NCBI RefSeq assembly: GCF_036237315.1
Contig: NZ_CP108356.1
Span: forward strand, 2,600,501-2,664,500
Length of the DNA: 64,000 nt
Source: Streptomyces sp. NBC_01351
GTDB taxonomy: Bacteria > Actinomycetota > Actinomycetes > Streptomycetales > Streptomycetaceae
Direction: 5' to 3'
The notes beneath the pieces were generated by a model. That model was not told where the DNA came from and searched no databases. It saw nothing but the letters and a program-made list of their open reading frames with translations. Position numbers and translations under genes: made by a program. Below, one piece after another: positions 36,335-45,150 of the stretch; position 1 is the first letter of the stretch; each line of letters starts with the position of its first letter.

Positions 36335-36406
36335 CCTGGCTAATCCACCCCCAGGGGGGAGCCCCCGAAAGAGGGGACCGCGCCGAGCAGTGCCCGCGGA
36401 CGGGAT

Positions 36407-37174
36407 CTAGAGGAACTTCGCCTTGCCCGGGCCCTCTTCGACGAAGCTGCGCATGCCGCGCTCGCGGTCCTCGGTGGCGAACAGGCCCGCGAACCAGTTG
36501 CGTTCGATGGTGAGTCCGGTGTCGATGTCGGCCTCCAGGCCCGCGTCCACGCACTCCTTGGCGGCGCGCAGCGCGAGCGCCGGCCCCTGGGCCAGCTTGG
36601 CGGCCCAGGCGTGCGCCTGCTCGTACACCTCGGCCGCCGGCACGACCCGGTCGACCAGGCCGAGGGCGAGCGCCTCGTCGGCCTTGACCATGCGCCCGGT
36701 GAAGATCAGGTCCTTGGCCTTGGAGGGGCCGACCAGCCGGGACAGCCGCTGGGTGCCGCCCGCGCCCGGGATCAGGCCGAGCAGGATCTCGGGCTGGCCG
36801 AGCTTCGCGTTGTCGGCGGCGATCCGGTAGTCGGCGCACAGCGCGAGCTCGCAACCGCCGCCCAGCGCGTAGCCGGTGACGGCGGCGACGACGGGCTTGG
36901 GGATGCGGGCCACCGCGGTGAAGGCGTCCTGCAGGCCGCGGGACCGGGCGACCATCGCCCCGTGGTCCATCACCTGCATCTCCTTGATGTCCGCGCCCGC
37001 CGCGAACACCTTCTCGCCGCCGTAGAGGATGACCGCGCGGACGTCCGCCCGGTCGGTGGCCTCCACCGCGAGCTCGCGCAGCCGGTCCTGGGTGGCGATG
37101 TCCAGGGCGTTCATGGGCGGCCGGTCCAGGCGGATGGTGCCGACGCCTTCGGAGACTTCGAGAGAGATGGTCAT
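36407..37174 (-). CDS. Enoyl-CoA hydratase/isomerase family protein
   Basis: 255 residues, standard crotonase length. The oxyanion-hole segments are visible as EKVFAAGADIKEM and VTGYALGGGCELALCADYRI, and the Glu-containing QPEILLGLIPGAGGTQRLSR matches the catalytic region of true hydratases. It should hydrate trans-2-enoyl-CoA in fatty-acid breakdown. ATG at 37174. Adjacent genes are unrelated envelope functions, so the exact pathway is not shown. Confidence 0.92.
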   Translation of the reverse strand: MTISLEVSEGVGTIRLDRPPMNALDIATQDRLRELAVEATDRADVRAVILYGGEKVFAAGADIKEMQVMDHGAMVARSRGLQDAFTAVARIPKPVVAAVTGYALGGGCELALCADYRIAADNAKLGQPEILLGLIPGAGGTQRLSRLVGPSKAKDLIFTGRMVKADEALALGLVDRVVPAAEVYEQAHAWAAKLAQGPALALRAAKECVDAGLEADIDTGLTIERNWFAGLFATEDRERGMRSFVEEGPGKAKFL

Positions 37175-37203
37175 ACGGGCCAGGTTAGCGCCGGTTAACG
37201 CAA

Positions 37204-37240
37204 GGTGGCCCGGTGCTGTGGGTCACAGCACCGGGCCACC
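37204..37240. terminator. Perfect 17-bp hairpin terminator
   Basis: GGTGGCCCGGTGCTGTG pairs fully with CACAGCACCGGGCCACC around GGT. It lies 22 bases past the end of the L,D-transpeptidase gene (37262) and upstream of the enoyl-CoA hydratase gene. Confidence 0.85.
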
Positions 37241-37261
37241 CGGATCACGTAGTGCGCAGGC

Positions 37262-38491
37262 CTACTTGATCCACTCCGCCCAGTCCATGTTCCAGCCGTT
37301 GAGGCCGTTGTCCGGGGCGATCTGCTTGTCCTTGGAGTTCTTCACGACGACCACGTCGCCGATCAGGGACTCGTTGAAGAACCAGGCGGCGGGCTGGTTG
37401 TTGTCGCCGGCGCCGCGCACGTCCTTGAGGCCGACGCAGCCGTGGCTGACGTTCTCCGAGCCGAAGGTGCCGGCGGAGGCCCAGTAGTTGCCGTGGACGA
37501 AGGTGCCCGAGTTCGACAGGCGCATCGCGTGCGGGACGTCGGAGATGTCGTACTCGCCGCCGAAGCCGACGGTCGCACCGTTCATCCGGGTCACCTTGTA
37601 CTTCTCGCTGATGACCATCTGCCCGTTGTAGGTGGTCGTCGACGGGGCGCCCGCGGTGATCGGGATGGTCTTGAGCACCTGGCCGTCGCGGACGACCTCC
37701 ATCTTCTTCTCGGTCGCGTCGACCGTGGAGATCTGCGAGCGGCCGATCTTGAAGGTGACCGTGCGGGTCTGCTTGCCGTAGACCCCGGGGCGGCCTTCGA
37801 CTCCGTCGAGGGCGATCCTCACGGTGACCGTGGTGCCCGCGGCCCAGTACTTCTCGGGGCGGAAGTCGAGGCGGTCGTTGCCGAACCAGTGGCCCTCGAC
37901 GGGTACGGCCGGTTCGGCCGTGACCGTGATGGCCTTCTCGACGGCCTCGGTGTTGGTGATGCCCCGGGTGAAGTTGATCGAGACCGGCATGCCCACACCG
38001 ACGGTCGAGTTGTCCTCGGGGGTGTAGTGGCCGATGAAGGTGTTCTTCGGGGTGAGGGTGGTGAAGGTGGTGTCCTTGGCGGACTCGCGCCCGGCCTCGT
38101 CCTTGGCGACCGCGTGCACCTTGTACTCGGTGGCCGAGGCGAGGTGGCGGTCCGGCTCCCAACTCGTGCCGTCGGCGGCTATCTTGCCCTCGACCGCGTT
38201 GCCCTTGGTGTCGGCGACGGTCACCGTGGTGAGCTTGCCACCCGCGCTGGTGATCTTCAGGACGCCACTGGTGGCGACCTCCTTGGCCCCGTCGTCGGGC
38301 TTGACGCTGACCACGGCCTTGGAGGCCTCGGTACCGGTATTGCCGCCGCCGGTGCCCCCACCGTTGTCTCCGCCACTGCCGCTGCCGTTCCCGCCGCCCC
38401 CGCTGCACGCGGTGGTGAACAGCAGGGCCGCCCCCAGCAGAAGGGCCGGCAGGCCGGTGCGGACGCGACCGCGAATCGGCTGCACGTTCAC
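37262..38491 (-). CDS. L,D-transpeptidase lipoprotein, copy 1 (Ig-like domains plus YkuD)
   Basis: 409 residues from the GTG at 38491, chosen for GGGGAG seven bases upstream; ATG at 38506 is an alternative. The lipobox is LLFTTAC (Cys29), followed by a Gly/Ser linker. Two Ig-like domains (about 55-240) precede the YkuD catalytic domain (about 255-385) with HGNYW and SHGCVGL (catalytic Cys about 352). This is the architecture of actinobacterial LDTs that make 3-3 peptidoglycan cross-links and resist most beta-lactams. A close paralogue with the same length lies at 40391-41620. Confidence 0.93.
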   Translation of the reverse strand: MNVQPIRGRVRTGLPALLLGAALLFTTACSGGGGNGSGSGGDNGGGTGGGNTGTEASKAVVSVKPDDGAKEVATSGVLKITSAGGKLTTVTVADTKGNAVEGKIAADGTSWEPDRHLASATEYKVHAVAKDEAGRESAKDTTFTTLTPKNTFIGHYTPEDNSTVGVGMPVSINFTRGITNTEAVEKAITVTAEPAVPVEGHWFGNDRLDFRPEKYWAAGTTVTVRIALDGVEGRPGVYGKQTRTVTFKIGRSQISTVDATEKKMEVVRDGQVLKTIPITAGAPSTTTYNGQMVISEKYKVTRMNGATVGFGGEYDISDVPHAMRLSNSGTFVHGNYWASAGTFGSENVSHGCVGLKDVRGAGDNNQPAAWFFNESLIGDVVVVKNSKDKQIAPDNGLNGWNMDWAEWIK

Positions 38492-38637
38492 TCGTGTTCT
38501 CCCCATGTCCCCCGCGCGCGGGCAGTCGCGCGCTTGTCGACAGGAAATCACACGGGGGGATCACGAAGAGAAACGGTCGTGTCACCGTTCCGTCCCAAGA
38601 AAGGGCGGAGGGCGAGGGGGGCGGCGCGGGGTGCCGG

Positions 38638-39348
38638 TCAGCCGTCGGTGCCCGGCTTGGTGCCCCAGATGTAGACGGCGTCGCCCTCGGTGAGCAGGTC
38701 CCACAGCCGCTTGGCCTCCGGCTCGGCGAGGTTGACGCAGCCGCCGGAGCCGCCGTGGGCGTAGAGGTGGTCGGAGCGGGCGTGGATGGCCTGCCCGCCG
38801 TCGAAGAACTGGGCGTACGGCATGGGGGCGTTGTCGTACAGGGTGGACTCGTGGTCCTTGCTGCGCCAGTAGATCTCGTGCCAGCCGCGGCGGGTCTCGT
38901 CCTCGTCGCGGCCGGTCCGGATGGCCACGACGGGGAAGACGATCCGGCGGTCCCGCTGCACCCAGAGCAGCTGCCGGTCCAGGTCCACGCACGTCACCCG
39001 GTGGGCGCGGACGGGGCAGTCGCCGTCGGCGTTGGGGTTCGGGCGGGCCGCCACGACGAGCATCGTGCGGTACGTGTCCACGCCCGCGTAGCCGTCGGCC
39101 GGCTCGACCCCGTTCTTCCACTGGAAGGAGCGGATGGCGAGGCAGTCCGCCACCGACTGGGTCCCGTCGACCGGCCGGCGCAGATGGGCCTCCAGCTCCC
39201 GCTGGTAGGGGCCGGTGACGGACCAGCACGCGCTGACCGGCTCACTGCCCGGTGCGGCCGCCGCGGAGGGGAACGCTCCCGCCAGCGCCAGTACGACGGC
39301 GAGAGCGACCGCTCGGGCCGTCACGGCTGTCGTCCGACCTGCGGCCAT
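38638..39348 (-). CDS. Secreted L,D-transpeptidase-like protein
   Basis: 236 residues with a signal peptide (VALAVVLALAGAFPSAAAA). A peptidoglycan-binding-like region (HLRRPVDGTQSVADCLAIRS) precedes a YkuD domain with HARSDHLYAHGGSGGCVNL, whose last Cys is the expected nucleophile. It is much shorter than the two lipoprotein LDTs and belongs to a different branch. It probably modifies cell-wall peptides outside the membrane. It lies between the SpaA-like gene and LDT copy 1, all on the same strand. Confidence 0.87.
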   Translation of the reverse strand: MAAGRTTAVTARAVALAVVLALAGAFPSAAAAPGSEPVSACWSVTGPYQRELEAHLRRPVDGTQSVADCLAIRSFQWKNGVEPADGYAGVDTYRTMLVVAARPNPNADGDCPVRAHRVTCVDLDRQLLWVQRDRRIVFPVVAIRTGRDEDETRRGWHEIYWRSKDHESTLYDNAPMPYAQFFDGGQAIHARSDHLYAHGGSGGCVNLAEPEAKRLWDLLTEGDAVYIWGTKPGTDG

Positions 39349-39461
39349 CCGAGCCTCCTCGGGCCCGCCGGCCGGGCCTCCCTGCCCCCAGCCAACCCGG
39401 CCGGGCGGGGGGAGGGCGCCCGGGGCTGGGCCGGCGGGGTGAACGCGGTCACTCCACCGGC

Positions 39462-40271
39462 TCAGTGGGCCCGCCGGCCGGGCAGTTTGCCGTAGTAGTC
39501 GCGGGCGTGCCGGTGCGTGACGACGAGCCGGCGGCCCGGGGTGCCGGCGTCCAGCCGCATCGGCCCGGACACGGGCCGGTCCGGCAGGACGTACCCCTCG
39601 GGGCCGTCCCGTTCGACCCGGTAGTACGAGCCGTCGGAGAGCCCGCCGAAGTCGCAGGCGCCGTCACCGTCGGACGCGCGGCCGGGGCCGCCGGTCTGCT
39701 GGTCGGCGGCCAGGCCGTGGTCCTGGAGCCCCTTGGTCCCGTTGGTCTCCTTCCAGACCTCGAACACCACGCCGCGCAGCGGCCGGCCGGTCTTGGCGTC
39801 CTTGTTCAGGATCCGGATCGAGCCGCGGTGCACCGCGCCCTTCCTGCGCTGAGGGACGTTGAGGACGATGCCGTCGGGCACGTCGTCCTGCTCCAGGTCG
39901 AAGGGGGTGACCGGGTCCGCCGGCAGCGCGTAGCCCGTGGCGGCTGCGGTCTGCCGCCAGTAGTACGTCTCCCCCACCGGTGGCCCGGCCGTGCACAGGC
40001 CCTTGGCGTCGGTCACGCAGCCGCTGCCGCGCAGCAGGTCGGCGGCCGCGCCGCTGGTCTGGAGCCCGGGCCGGCCGTTGGCCTCCCGCCAGAGCTCGAA
40101 CCGGGCGCCGCGCAGGGGCGCGCCGGTGTCCATGTCCGTCTGCCGCAGCACCACCCTGGCCGTGTCGGCCGACGGGGCCGCGGCGATCACCGCGACGGCG
40201 GCGAGGCCGAGGGACCACGCCCTCGTCCTCGCCCTTGCCTTCGCCCCTGTCCTTGGCGTCCTGCGTGCCAT
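39462..40271 (-). CDS. Secreted protein with two SpaA/prealbumin-like domains
   Basis: 269 residues from the ATG at 40271. A basic start (ARRTPRTGAKARARTRAW) and hydrophobic LGLAAVAVIAAAPSA form an export signal. Two repeated domains follow: VVLRQTDMDTGAPLRGARFE (about 39-140) and IRILNKDAKTGRPLRGVVFE (about 150-255). This is the SpaA/Cna-B-like fold of Gram-positive surface proteins. There is no LPXTG motif or C-terminal membrane helix, so it is not sortase-anchored. It sits between L,D-transpeptidase genes, which hints at a wall-associated role. Function unknown. Confidence 0.75.
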   Translation of the reverse strand: MARRTPRTGAKARARTRAWSLGLAAVAVIAAAPSADTARVVLRQTDMDTGAPLRGARFELWREANGRPGLQTSGAAADLLRGSGCVTDAKGLCTAGPPVGETYYWRQTAAATGYALPADPVTPFDLEQDDVPDGIVLNVPQRRKGAVHRGSIRILNKDAKTGRPLRGVVFEVWKETNGTKGLQDHGLAADQQTGGPGRASDGDGACDFGGLSDGSYYRVERDGPEGYVLPDRPVSGPMRLDAGTPGRRLVVTHRHARDYYGKLPGRRAH

Positions 40272-40390
40272 GACACTCCGTCCGTAGCCCGGGCCTATCC
40301 GCCTGCCCAGGCTGCGGGGAACCTCGTACGGGAGTGCGGGAGGACACTCGTGCGCTACGGCATTCCGATCACACGAATCACCCGTGCGGC

Positions 40391-41620
40391 TCACGCCAGG
40401 GCGGAACCGGCCACCCAGTGGGCCCAGGACATGTTCCAGCCGCCCAGGCCGTTGTCCGGGGCCACCGTCTTGTCCTGCGAGTTCACGACCTCCACCACGT
40501 CCCCGACCAGGGTCCGGTCGAAGAACCAGCCCGCCGGGGTGTCCGAGCCGCCGCCCCGGTCGTCCCGCAGGCCCACGCAGCCGTGGCTCATGTTGCTGGA
40601 GCCGAAGGTGTCGGGGCTGAGCCAGTAGTTCCCGTGCAGGAAGGTCCCGGAGGAGGTGAGCCGCATGGCGTGCGGGACGTCGGGGATGTCGTACTCGCCG
40701 CCGAAGCCGACGGTCTGGCCGTTCATGCGGGTGACGTCGAACATCTCCATCACCACCATCTTCCCGTTGTAGGTGGTGGTCTTGGGCGCTCCGGCGCTGA
40801 TCGGCACGGTCGACAGCAGCTGCCCGCCGCGGCGCACCTCCATGGTGTGCGCGGCCGCGTCCACGGTGGAGATCTGGGAGCGGCCCACCGTGAAGGTGAT
40901 CGTCTTGTCCTGGATGCCGTACGAGCCGGGCGCGCCCTCGATGTCCCGCAGGTCCAGCTTCACGGTGACCCGGGTACCGGGCTTCCAGTAGTCCTTGGGC
41001 CGGAAGTCGAGGCGGTCCTTCCCGAACCAGTGGCCCACGACCTCCACCGGCGGTTCGGAGGTAATGGTGATGGCCCGTTCCACCTCCACCTTGCGCTCGA
41101 TCGCCCGGCTGAAGCTGAAGGAGACGATCATGCCGGTGCCCACGGTGGAGCGGTTCTCCGGCTTGAAGTAGCCGATGAACCGTTCCTCGGGGACGTAGGT
41201 GGTGAAGGTGGTGTGCCGGGCCTGGCGGCGGTCGTGCCCGTCGAGGGCGACGGCGTCCACGGTGTACTTGGCCGCGAGCGCGAGCCGTCCGTACGCCGGA
41301 TCGGGGCTCCAGCTGAGCCCGTCCTCGGCGATGGCGCCGGGGACCTTCTCCTCCTGCGCGTCCTCCACCTTGGTGACCACGACCCGCTCCAGCCGGCCCT
41401 CGGGCACGGTGACCATGAGCCGCCCGTCGGCCGGGACCCCCTTGGCGTTGTCCTCGGGAGTGATCCGGATGGCCTCGTCCGGCGAGCGGGGTTTGCCGGG
41501 CAGTGCGATCTCGACCGGGGAGCGGCCGTCCTCGGTGCATCCGGTCAGGCCGCCGAGCAGACCCGCCCATGCCGCCACGGCGGCCAAGCCCGCCCCTGCC
41601 CGCCTCGTCAGAAGTGTCAC
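40391..41620 (-). CDS. L,D-transpeptidase lipoprotein, copy 2 (Ig-like domains plus YkuD)
   Basis: 409 residues from the GTG at 41620, behind TTGGAGGGATC. The lipobox is GGLTGC (Cys28). Ig-like domains and the YkuD domain align along the whole length with copy 1, including HGNYW, SHGCVGLRD (catalytic Cys about 348) and the ending PDNGLGGWNMSWAHWV. The pair arose by duplication. Expected to form 3-3 cross-links in peptidoglycan. It is the first of four leftward cell-wall genes and is divergent from glgX. Confidence 0.93.
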   Translation of the reverse strand: MTLLTRRAGAGLAAVAAWAGLLGGLTGCTEDGRSPVEIALPGKPRSPDEAIRITPEDNAKGVPADGRLMVTVPEGRLERVVVTKVEDAQEEKVPGAIAEDGLSWSPDPAYGRLALAAKYTVDAVALDGHDRRQARHTTFTTYVPEERFIGYFKPENRSTVGTGMIVSFSFSRAIERKVEVERAITITSEPPVEVVGHWFGKDRLDFRPKDYWKPGTRVTVKLDLRDIEGAPGSYGIQDKTITFTVGRSQISTVDAAAHTMEVRRGGQLLSTVPISAGAPKTTTYNGKMVVMEMFDVTRMNGQTVGFGGEYDIPDVPHAMRLTSSGTFLHGNYWLSPDTFGSSNMSHGCVGLRDDRGGGSDTPAGWFFDRTLVGDVVEVVNSQDKTVAPDNGLGGWNMSWAHWVAGSALA

Positions 41621-41792
41621 GATCCCTCCAACGACCGGGCCCCTCCGGGGGAAACGTGAGCGCGGTCGACGTTCCGGGCACATCAGTCCGGGCAGAACAG
41701 TGTGAAGGACCAGACGGGGGCGGGCCCAGGCCGGGACGCCGGGGCCGCATTCCCCTACCCCCGCCGGTACCGAGGAGCCGTGGAGGCGGGCA

Positions 41793-44081
41793 GTGTCGAG
41801 CGCAGCCGAGCAAGAGGTGGTCGAGTCCGTGGCGGGCGCGGTGGACGCCGCGGACGCCGCCGTGGACTCCGCACGGCCGAACGGCCAGGTCAGGGGCCAG
41901 GTGTTACGGGCGTCCGCGCGCCCGGGGCCACCGGTGTGGCCCGGGTCCTCGCATCCCCTGGGGGCCCGGTTCCACCACGGGCCGGACGGGACGGCGGGAA
42001 CCAATTTCGCGCTCTGGGCCCAGGGCGCGGAGGCGGTGGAGGTGTGCCTCTTCGACGCCGAGGGGGCCGAGACCCGGAGCGCGCTGACCGAGCTGACGCA
42101 CGAGATCTGGCACGGGTTCGTGCCCGGCGTGCGCCCCGGACAGCGGTACGGGTTCCGGGTGCACGGCCGCTGGGACCCGTGGACGGGCGCCCGGTACAAC
42201 CCGGCGAAGCTGCTCCTGGATCCGTACGCGCGGGCCGTGGACGGTGACTTCACGCTGCCGCCGGAGGTGTACGGGCACGTCCGCGACTGGCCGCAGCAGT
42301 ACATCGCGGACACCGTGCGCGACGACCGGGACTCGGCGCCGTTCGTGCCGAAGGGGGTCGTGGTCCACGATGACGACGACTGGGCGGACGACGTCCGGCC
42401 GAAGACCCCCTGGGCCGATTCGGTGATCTACGAGCTGCACGTGCGCGGTTTCACGATGCGCCATCCGGGTGTTCCCGAGGAGCTGCGCGGCACGTACGCG
42501 GGGCTCGCCCATCCGGCCGCGGTCGAGCACCTGCTGAAGCTGGGGGTCACCGCCGTCGAGCTGCTGCCGGTGCACCAGTTCGCGCACGAGGACCACCTGC
42601 TGCGGCGGGGCCTGCGCAACTACTGGGGCTACAACTCGGTCGGCTACTTCGCCCCGCACGCCGGCTATTCGTCGAGCGGGACGGCCGGCCAGCAGGTCGG
42701 GGAGTTCAAGCGGATGGTGCGGGCCCTGCACGCGGCCGGGATCGAGGTGATCCTCGACGTGGTCTACAACCACACGGCGGAGGCGGGCGAGCTGGGTCCG
42801 ACGCTGTCGCTGCGCGGGATCGACAACCGGGGCTACTACCGGCTCCAGTCCGACCAACGGCGGTACTCCGACTACACGGGCTGCGGGAACACCCTGCACG
42901 CGGGGCGGCCGCACGTGCTGCGGCTGATCACGGACTCGCTGCGCTACTGGGTCACCGAGATGGGGGTGGACGGCTTCCGCTTCGACCTGGCGGCGGCGCT
43001 GGCCCGCTCGATGCACGACGTGGACATGTTGTCGCCGTTCCTGGCGGTGATCGCCCAGGATCCGGTGCTGCGGCGGGTCAAGCTGATCGCCGAGCCGTGG
43101 GACGTGGGCTCGGGCGGGTACCAGGTGGGGGCGTTCCCGCCGCTGTGGACGGAGTGGAACGACCGCTACCGGGACGCCGTCCGGGACTTCTGGCGGGGCG
43201 CGCTGCCCGACGTGCGGGACCTCGGATACCGGCTGTCGGGGTCGAGCGACCTGTACGCCTGGGGCGGGCGGCGGCCGTACGCCTCGGTCAACTTCGTGAC
43301 CGCGCACGACGGTTTCACCCTGCGCGACCTGGTGTCGTACGAGCGCAAGCACAACGAGGCGAACGGAGAGGCGGGCCGGGACGGGACCAACGACAACCGC
43401 TCCTGGAACTGCGGGGTGGAGGGGGAGCCTCCCGAGGGCGTCGACCCCCGGATCGGGGTGCTGCGCCGCCGCCAGCTGCGCAACCTGCTGACCACCCTGC
43501 TGCTGTCGACGGGGGTGCCGATGCTGGTCGCGGGGGACGAGTTCGGGCGCACGCAGGGCGGCAACAACAACGCGTACTGCCAGGACAACGAGACGGGCTG
43601 GGTGGACTGGTCGCTGCTGGAGGACCCGGCCTGGCAGTCGCTCTTCGCCCTCACCTCGCGGCTGGTGGCGCTGCGTCACGCCCATCCGGTGCTGCGGCGG
43701 CGGGCGTTCTTCTCGGGGCGGCCGCAGGGCGCGGACGGACTGCGGGACCTGGCATGGTTCACCCCGGCGGGGGTGGAGATGACGGAGCGGGACTGGTACG
43801 CGCCGGCCGCCGCGCTGGGCATGTACCTGTCCGGGCGGGACATCCCGGGGCGTGACGAGCGGGGCCGGCAGGTCACGGACGACAGCTTCCTCGTCCTGCT
43901 GCACACCGGGGACCGGCCGCTGGCCTGGGTGCTGCCGGGGGCGCCGTGGGCGGACTCCTACGAGGTCGTCCTGGACACCTCCCGGGAGGACCAGGCCGCT
44001 CCCCCGGCCACCCGTCACCGGGGCGGGGAGACGGTGACGGTCCCGGCCCGCGCGGTGCTGCTGCTGCGGGTGGCGACCTGA
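41793..44081 (+). CDS. glgX: Glycogen debranching enzyme GlgX, with a TTA codon near the start
   Basis: 762 residues of a GH13 enzyme that removes alpha-1,6 branches from glycogen after phosphorylase trimming. An N-terminal CBM48-like part (about 50-170) precedes the barrel. Catalytic residues are in GVDGFRFDLAAAL (Asp), KLIAEPWDVG (Glu) and FVTAHDGFTLRDLVSYE (Asp). The GTG at 41793 has GGAGGCGGG upstream. Codon 38 (41904-41906) is TTA, inside a variable N-terminal leader of about 45 residues, so expression may depend on the bldA tRNA. It is divergent from the L,D-transpeptidase gene. Confidence 0.94.
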   Translation: MSSAAEQEVVESVAGAVDAADAAVDSARPNGQVRGQVLRASARPGPPVWPGSSHPLGARFHHGPDGTAGTNFALWAQGAEAVEVCLFDAEGAETRSALTELTHEIWHGFVPGVRPGQRYGFRVHGRWDPWTGARYNPAKLLLDPYARAVDGDFTLPPEVYGHVRDWPQQYIADTVRDDRDSAPFVPKGVVVHDDDDWADDVRPKTPWADSVIYELHVRGFTMRHPGVPEELRGTYAGLAHPAAVEHLLKLGVTAVELLPVHQFAHEDHLLRRGLRNYWGYNSVGYFAPHAGYSSSGTAGQQVGEFKRMVRALHAAGIEVILDVVYNHTAEAGELGPTLSLRGIDNRGYYRLQSDQRRYSDYTGCGNTLHAGRPHVLRLITDSLRYWVTEMGVDGFRFDLAAALARSMHDVDMLSPFLAVIAQDPVLRRVKLIAEPWDVGSGGYQVGAFPPLWTEWNDRYRDAVRDFWRGALPDVRDLGYRLSGSSDLYAWGGRRPYASVNFVTAHDGFTLRDLVSYERKHNEANGEAGRDGTNDNRSWNCGVEGEPPEGVDPRIGVLRRRQLRNLLTTLLLSTGVPMLVAGDEFGRTQGGNNNAYCQDNETGWVDWSLLEDPAWQSLFALTSRLVALRHAHPVLRRRAFFSGRPQGADGLRDLAWFTPAGVEMTERDWYAPAAALGMYLSGRDIPGRDERGRQVTDDSFLVLLHTGDRPLAWVLPGAPWADSYEVVLDTSREDQAAPPATRHRGGETVTVPARAVLLLRVAT

Positions 44082-44134
44082 CGGCCCGCGGTCCGCGCCG
44101 GCGCCGCGGCTCAGCGCTTCAGCGCCTCAGCGCC

Positions 44135-44253
44135 TCAGCGGGCGGAGCGCAGCACGCGCAGGAGGACGCGGGCGTGAGGAGCGACTCGGGGCGGCGGACG
44201 AGGCCGACGACCTCGCTGAAGCGGATGTTGACCGCGCCGTCGTGCTGGGCGGC
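44135..44253 (-). pseudogene. Frameshifted C-terminal remnant of an unknown gene
   Basis: In the 331-bp gap 44082-44412, leftward translation gives AAQHDGAVNIRFSEVVGLVR followed by RPESLLTP, then a one-base shift gives RVLLRVLRSAR and a stop. The text reads like a genuine protein C-terminus interrupted by a frameshift. I do not recognise the family. Short TCAGCGCC repeats follow near 44111-44140. Nothing else is visible in the gap. Confidence 0.4.
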
Positions 44254-44412
44254 GCGGGTCCGTCACCACGGAAGCGCAGAGCCCTCCGGCCCTCCGCGTC
44301 TGCGACCGCGTCTCCGACCGCGTCACCGGCAAGTACCCGGCCCAGGGGGAAGCGGCGCAGCCGGAGGCCCCTGCGATGATGTGTTCGACATCGTCACCTA
44401 GGGGGTTGCCGG

Positions 44413-45150
44413 ATGGGCAGAGTCGGAACCGCGCTGCGGGAGCTGCGTGGGGCGCAGAAGTCGGCGAAGGGGGTGTCGCTCTACTCCCGGTTCGTCAACC
44501 GGCCCGTCGGGCGGTACCTGGCGGCCGGTTCGTACGCGCTGGGGCTCACCCCGAACCAGGTGACGCTGATCAGCGCCGCCCTCAGCTTCGCCGCCGTGGC
44601 CCTGGTCGCGGTGGCCGCGCCCTCGTGGGGCCTGGGGCTCGCCGTCTGGGCCGCGCTCGCCCTCGGGTTCGCCTTCGACTCCGCCGACGGCCAGCTGGCG
44701 CGGCTGCGCGGGGGCGGCAGCGCCGCGGGCGAGTGGCTCGACCACGTGGTGGACTGCGCCAAGCTCACCGCCCTGCACACCTGTGTGCTGATCGCTTTCT
44801 ACCGCTTCCCCGAGGCGTACGGGATCGGAGGGGGCGGGACGGGTTCGGACGGCTGGCTGCTGGTGCCGCTGGGCTTCCAGCTCGCCGCGGTGGTCACGTA
44901 CTTCGGCGGGCTGCTGACCGAGAAGCTCAAGCCCAAGCCGGCTCCGGGCAGCCCCGCGGAGGCTCCCTCCACCCTGCGGGCGGTGGCGTTGCTGCCCGTG
45001 GACTACGGGGTGTTCTGCCTGGTGTTCCTGCTGCTCGGCGGCGGGAGTCTGTTCGCCTACGCGTACGCGGCCTTCGGCGCGGTCGCCGCGCTGTTCCTGG
45101 CGGCGTTCCTCACGAAGTGGTTCCGGGAGCTCAGCGCCGTTCGGCGGTGA
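44413..45150 (+). CDS. CDP-alcohol phosphatidyltransferase family membrane protein
   Basis: 245 residues with about six membrane helices. The complete family motif D-x2-DG-x2-AR-x8-G-x3-D-x3-D is present as DSADGQLARL followed by GEWLDHVVD. Members join a CDP-activated lipid or polyol to an alcohol acceptor. It opens the exopolysaccharide locus and its 3' end overlaps the convergent nucleotidyltransferase gene by 20 bases. Because that neighbour should make a CDP-activated alcohol, the pair may build a polyol-phosphate or lipid-linked part of the polymer. Substrates are unknown. Confidence 0.87.
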   Translation: MGRVGTALRELRGAQKSAKGVSLYSRFVNRPVGRYLAAGSYALGLTPNQVTLISAALSFAAVALVAVAAPSWGLGLAVWAALALGFAFDSADGQLARLRGGGSAAGEWLDHVVDCAKLTALHTCVLIAFYRFPEAYGIGGGGTGSDGWLLVPLGFQLAAVVTYFGGLLTEKLKPKPAPGSPAEAPSTLRAVALLPVDYGVFCLVFLLLGGGSLFAYAYAAFGAVAALFLAAFLTKWFRELSAVRR

